Positions 61,872 to 64,000 of a DNA stretch of 64,000 bases are shown piece after piece; position 1 is the stretch's first letter; each line of letters starts with the position of its first letter. The translations under genes were made by a program, and so were the position numbers. The notes under the pieces were generated by a model. The model saw nothing but the letters and a program-made list of their open reading frames with translations. It was not told the DNA's origin and ran no database searches. The stretch comes from Thermostichus vulcanus str. 'Rupite' (lineage in GTDB: Bacteria > Cyanobacteriota > Cyanobacteriia > Thermostichales > Thermostichaceae): NCBI RefSeq assembly GCF_022848905.1, contig NZ_JAFIRA010000004.1:62001-126000 (forward strand). The letters are read 5' to 3'.

Positions 61872-64000
61872 TTCTTCAACTGAGGTGACTGAGGATCCCG
61901 CTGGGGAAGGGAAAAGTGCTCTTTTAGCCAAGTTTCCGCCTCGGCTGGGGTGGTAAGCTGGCCATCTAGGGTACGGTAGCGCAGTTGATCCAAGATCTCC
62001 TGGAAAGACGGGCCGGGTGGGTACCCCAACCGACGCAAATCGTGACCATTAAGTAATGGCTTCACCCAGTGCCACTCCTGCAGATACCGCCAAATGAGTC
62101 GCCGAGCTGGTTTGGGGGCAATGGCGGCCAACAGAATCACCGCTGGGATCCGCAACCGTTGGAGAAGCTCCACCACGTGACTGGGGGGCAGTTCCGGATG
62201 AAGCTGAGCCAATACCTTTTGGTAGTATGGGTAAGTGCTCAGACGCTCGATGCCCGCCTGGGTGAGGTGCAGTTGGCTAGCTACCTGGGGGGCTTGGGGC
62301 AAAGTGAGCAGCAGAGCCTCGAGGCGCAGTTGCCAGATCTCATGGGATCCCAACTCCGGATAACGATGGCGAAAATGGGTGGCCCAATAGCCAACCCGTT
62401 GCAGTCGCTGACGTAAGGAGGGATCCCACTCCAAATCGGGGTGAATACAACGCAAGGCGCCCCACTCCGAGAGCTGCTGAAAGGCTGTGGGCCAATCGCG
62501 GGATCCGAGAATATAAGCCAACTCCTGCTTGAGCCGATCCCCACCCACCGCATCATGCAAGCCACTGGCCACGGCAGCTCGGAGTCTTTCTTCGGTACTG
62601 GAATCCAGCCGGAAACCCAGGCGCACCGCAAAGCGCACTGCTCGATAAATCCGGGTCGGATCCTCGACAAAACTGTTGGGATGCAACACCCGGATCAACC
62701 CCTGTCGCAGATCCGCTTGGCCACCAAAGAAATCCAACAGCTGTCCCCGTTGGGGTCCGTTCAGGCGTAGAGCCAGGGCATTGATGGAAAAATCCCGCCG
62801 GTACAGATCCTGCTGGATGGATCCCATCGCCACCTCCGGGGGAGAGGCCGGATAAGGATAAAACTCCGTGCGGGCACTGGCAATATCTACGCAAACACCT
62901 CCTGGCCAGATCAGGGCCGCGGTTTGAAATTTGCCGTGGATCTCCAGACGGGCTTCCGGGAAGTGCTGTTGCAAGGCTTGCCCCAAAATCAACCCCCATC
63001 CCGTCGGATCGGCACCATCCCCCCGCAAGGGGTAGGGTCCATCCACCACCAAGTCCAAATCCAGTCGCTCCAAATCCGGTAGCGGCTGTCGTCCCCACTG
63101 GTACAACAGCAGATCCCGCACGGCTCCCCCCACCAAATACACCTTTAGCCCACGCGCATCGGCCATTTCGGCGGCCCGTTGCAACAGGTGCCGATGCTGT
63201 TCCGACAAGGCTGCAAAGGTGAGATCCAAGCTGGGGTGGGCCTGGGGATCCCGCCGGGTGAGTGGGGCAAACAACGGGGCATAAGCGGGCAACTCGTGCA
63301 GATGGCGCAACACATCCGTACGGGTGACAATGCCCACCAACTGCCCATCCTGCAGAACCGGCAGCCGACCGATATCCCAATTCACCATCAGTTGCTGGAT
63401 CTGGGCCAGCGGTGTATCCGGGGAGAGGGTTTTCACCTCACGGGTCATGTAGCCCTTGACGGGGGCATGGCCGAAACCGTGGTGTAGAGCAATATCGATA
63501 TCCCGCCGCGAGATCACCCCCACCAACTGCGCTTCCGCATTCACCACCACCAACCCCGAATGTCCGTAGCGCAACAGCACCCGTTGGGCTTCATCAATCG
63601 TGGTTTCCGGACGAATCGTCCGCACCGGAGCCGACATCAGATCCTGCGCCGTGACGGGTGCTGGGATCCGTTCTTCTAGGGCGCTCATGAGCGCTTGGGC
63701 CACTTCCTCTGGGTTGGGTAGGGGTTGTTCCGAACTGGCTTTGAGGGTGGCGGCGGCGGCACAATCGTGTCCACCCCCCCCATAACGGCTCATCAGTTGG
63801 CCCAATTGAGCGAAATCCTGCCTGGCCCGCCCGATCAAACTCAGCCGTTCCCCCTGCCGCGCCACCAGGATCAACACATCCACATCCGTTAGATCCATCA
63901 GCCGCATCACCAAACCCGCTAGCCCCGGCACAAATTCCGGTAAATCCAGCAACCATTCCCCCAACCGATAGCCCCCCACCTGGCGCACCTGCATCTGGGT
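61859..64000 (-). CDS. tRNA nucleotidyltransferase with DHH/DHHA1 and CBS domains (5' end outside window)
   Basis: At least 713 residues are visible; the N-terminal DHH domain lies beyond the right edge. In order: DHHA1 end with SRYGGGGHDCAAAAT, two CBS domains (MSAPVRTIRPETTIDEAQRVL; YMTREVKTLSPDTPLAQIQQL), then the class II nucleotidyltransferase head: VYLVGGAVRDLLL, LDLDLVVDGP, RRDFSINALALRL, EDPTRIYRAVRFAVRLGF. The DHH-CBS version acts as the A-adding enzyme in Aquifex, and bacteria with it often have a separate CC-adding partner. Here it completes tRNA 3' ends; A- versus CCA-addition cannot be judged. Confidence 0.9.
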   Translation of the reverse strand, partial: TQMQVRQVGGYRLGEWLLDLPEFVPGLAGLVMRLMDLTDVDVLILVARQGERLSLIGRARQDFAQLGQLMSRYGGGGHDCAAAATLKASSEQPLPNPEEVAQALMSALEERIPAPVTAQDLMSAPVRTIRPETTIDEAQRVLLRYGHSGLVVVNAEAQLVGVISRRDIDIALHHGFGHAPVKGYMTREVKTLSPDTPLAQIQQLMVNWDIGRLPVLQDGQLVGIVTRTDVLRHLHELPAYAPLFAPLTRRDPQAHPSLDLTFAALSEQHRHLLQRAAEMADARGLKVYLVGGAVRDLLLYQWGRQPLPDLERLDLDLVVDGPYPLRGDGADPTGWGLILGQALQQHFPEARLEIHGKFQTAALIWPGGVCVDIASARTEFYPYPASPPEVAMGSIQQDLYRRDFSINALALRLNGPQRGQLLDFFGGQADLRQGLIRVLHPNSFVEDPTRIYRAVRFAVRLGFRLDSSTEERLRAAVASGLHDAVGGDRLKQELAYILGSRDWPTAFQQLSEWGALRCIHPDLEWDPSLRQRLQRVGYWATHFRHRYPELGSHEIWQLRLEALLLTLPQAPQVASQLHLTQAGIERLSTYPYYQKVLAQLHPELPPSHVVELLQRLRIPAVILLAAIAPKPARRLIWRYLQEWHWVKPLLNGHDLRRLGYPPGPSFQEILDQLRYRTLDGQLTTPAEAETWLKEHFSLPQRDPQSPQLKNQSK

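Overview
The window comes from a unicellular, non-heterocystous, nitrogen-fixing cyanobacterium. Evidence is a phycocyanin operon (cpcBA-D-E-F-G), an uninterrupted set of molybdenum nitrogenase genes, the cyanobacterial nif activator CnfR/PatB, and several cyanobacteria-only small proteins. From memory, this gene set fits the hot-spring Synechococcus/Thermostichus lineage (JA-3-3Ab and JA-2-3B'a type), but I could not run a comparison. The palindrome GGATCC, usually as GGGATCCC, occurs at roughly four to five per kb in the parts I counted, inside and outside genes, apparently filling the role HIP1 (GCGATCGC) has in other cyanobacteria.

Layout. 1-1447: tail of an amino-acid-type ABC binding protein, then trpA. 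1861-5917: phycocyanin subunits, rod-capping linker, bilin lyase pair CpcE/F and rod-core linker CpcG. 6128-14218: signalling and cell-wall genes: a small cyanobacterial protein, an ABC1/UbiB-like kinase, a PP2C phosphatase, an HDAC-family deacetylase on the other strand, a transmembrane Ser/Thr kinase and, 3 bp later, a class A penicillin-binding protein with an N-terminal FHA domain. 14323-23775: PsiE-like protein, DUF2256, a group 2 sigma factor, a broken FAD oxidase, a pilin-like protein, a phnDCE-type transporter, a response regulator, gpsA, an epoxide-hydrolase-like enzyme and gcvH. 23857-32923: FHA-GGDEF cyclase, UDP-glucose dehydrogenase with UDP-xylose synthase, a CDF transporter, a truncated TPR protein, a DUF2887 nuclease and secD-secF. 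33495-34364: a mobile-element graveyard.

34365-58156 is a molybdenum/nitrogenase island. A fused ModBC transporter and ModA are transcribed away from a divergent ribbon-helix-helix-Mop fusion protein, a likely molybdate-sensing repressor. CnfR follows. One long leftward run (47070 to 39883) carries a small unknown protein, dps, DUF2949, a Mo-nitrogenase C-terminal-domain protein, nifE, nifN, nifX, two NifX-associated genes, nifW, fdxH, feoA and an unknown gene. The rightward run (47816 to 58156) carries nifB, fdxN, nifS, nifU, nifH, nifD, nifK, nifV, a 47-codon ORF, nifZ and nifT. The 745 bp between the two runs is the shared control region. An OFA-type transporter follows nifT.

58201-64000: the transporter, an SsuE-like reductase, a transglutaminase-like protease, a DprA/LOG-like protein and a CBS/DHH tRNA nucleotidyltransferase cut by the window edge.

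The strongest unusual items are the RHH-Mop regulator with its inverted repeats and possible internal start, a 12-base motif shared by the modA and nifB upstream regions, the kinase/FHA-PBP pair, and a recurring habit of perfect two-copy tandem duplications at gene edges, two of which copy a start codon. I found no tRNA, rRNA or CRISPR array.
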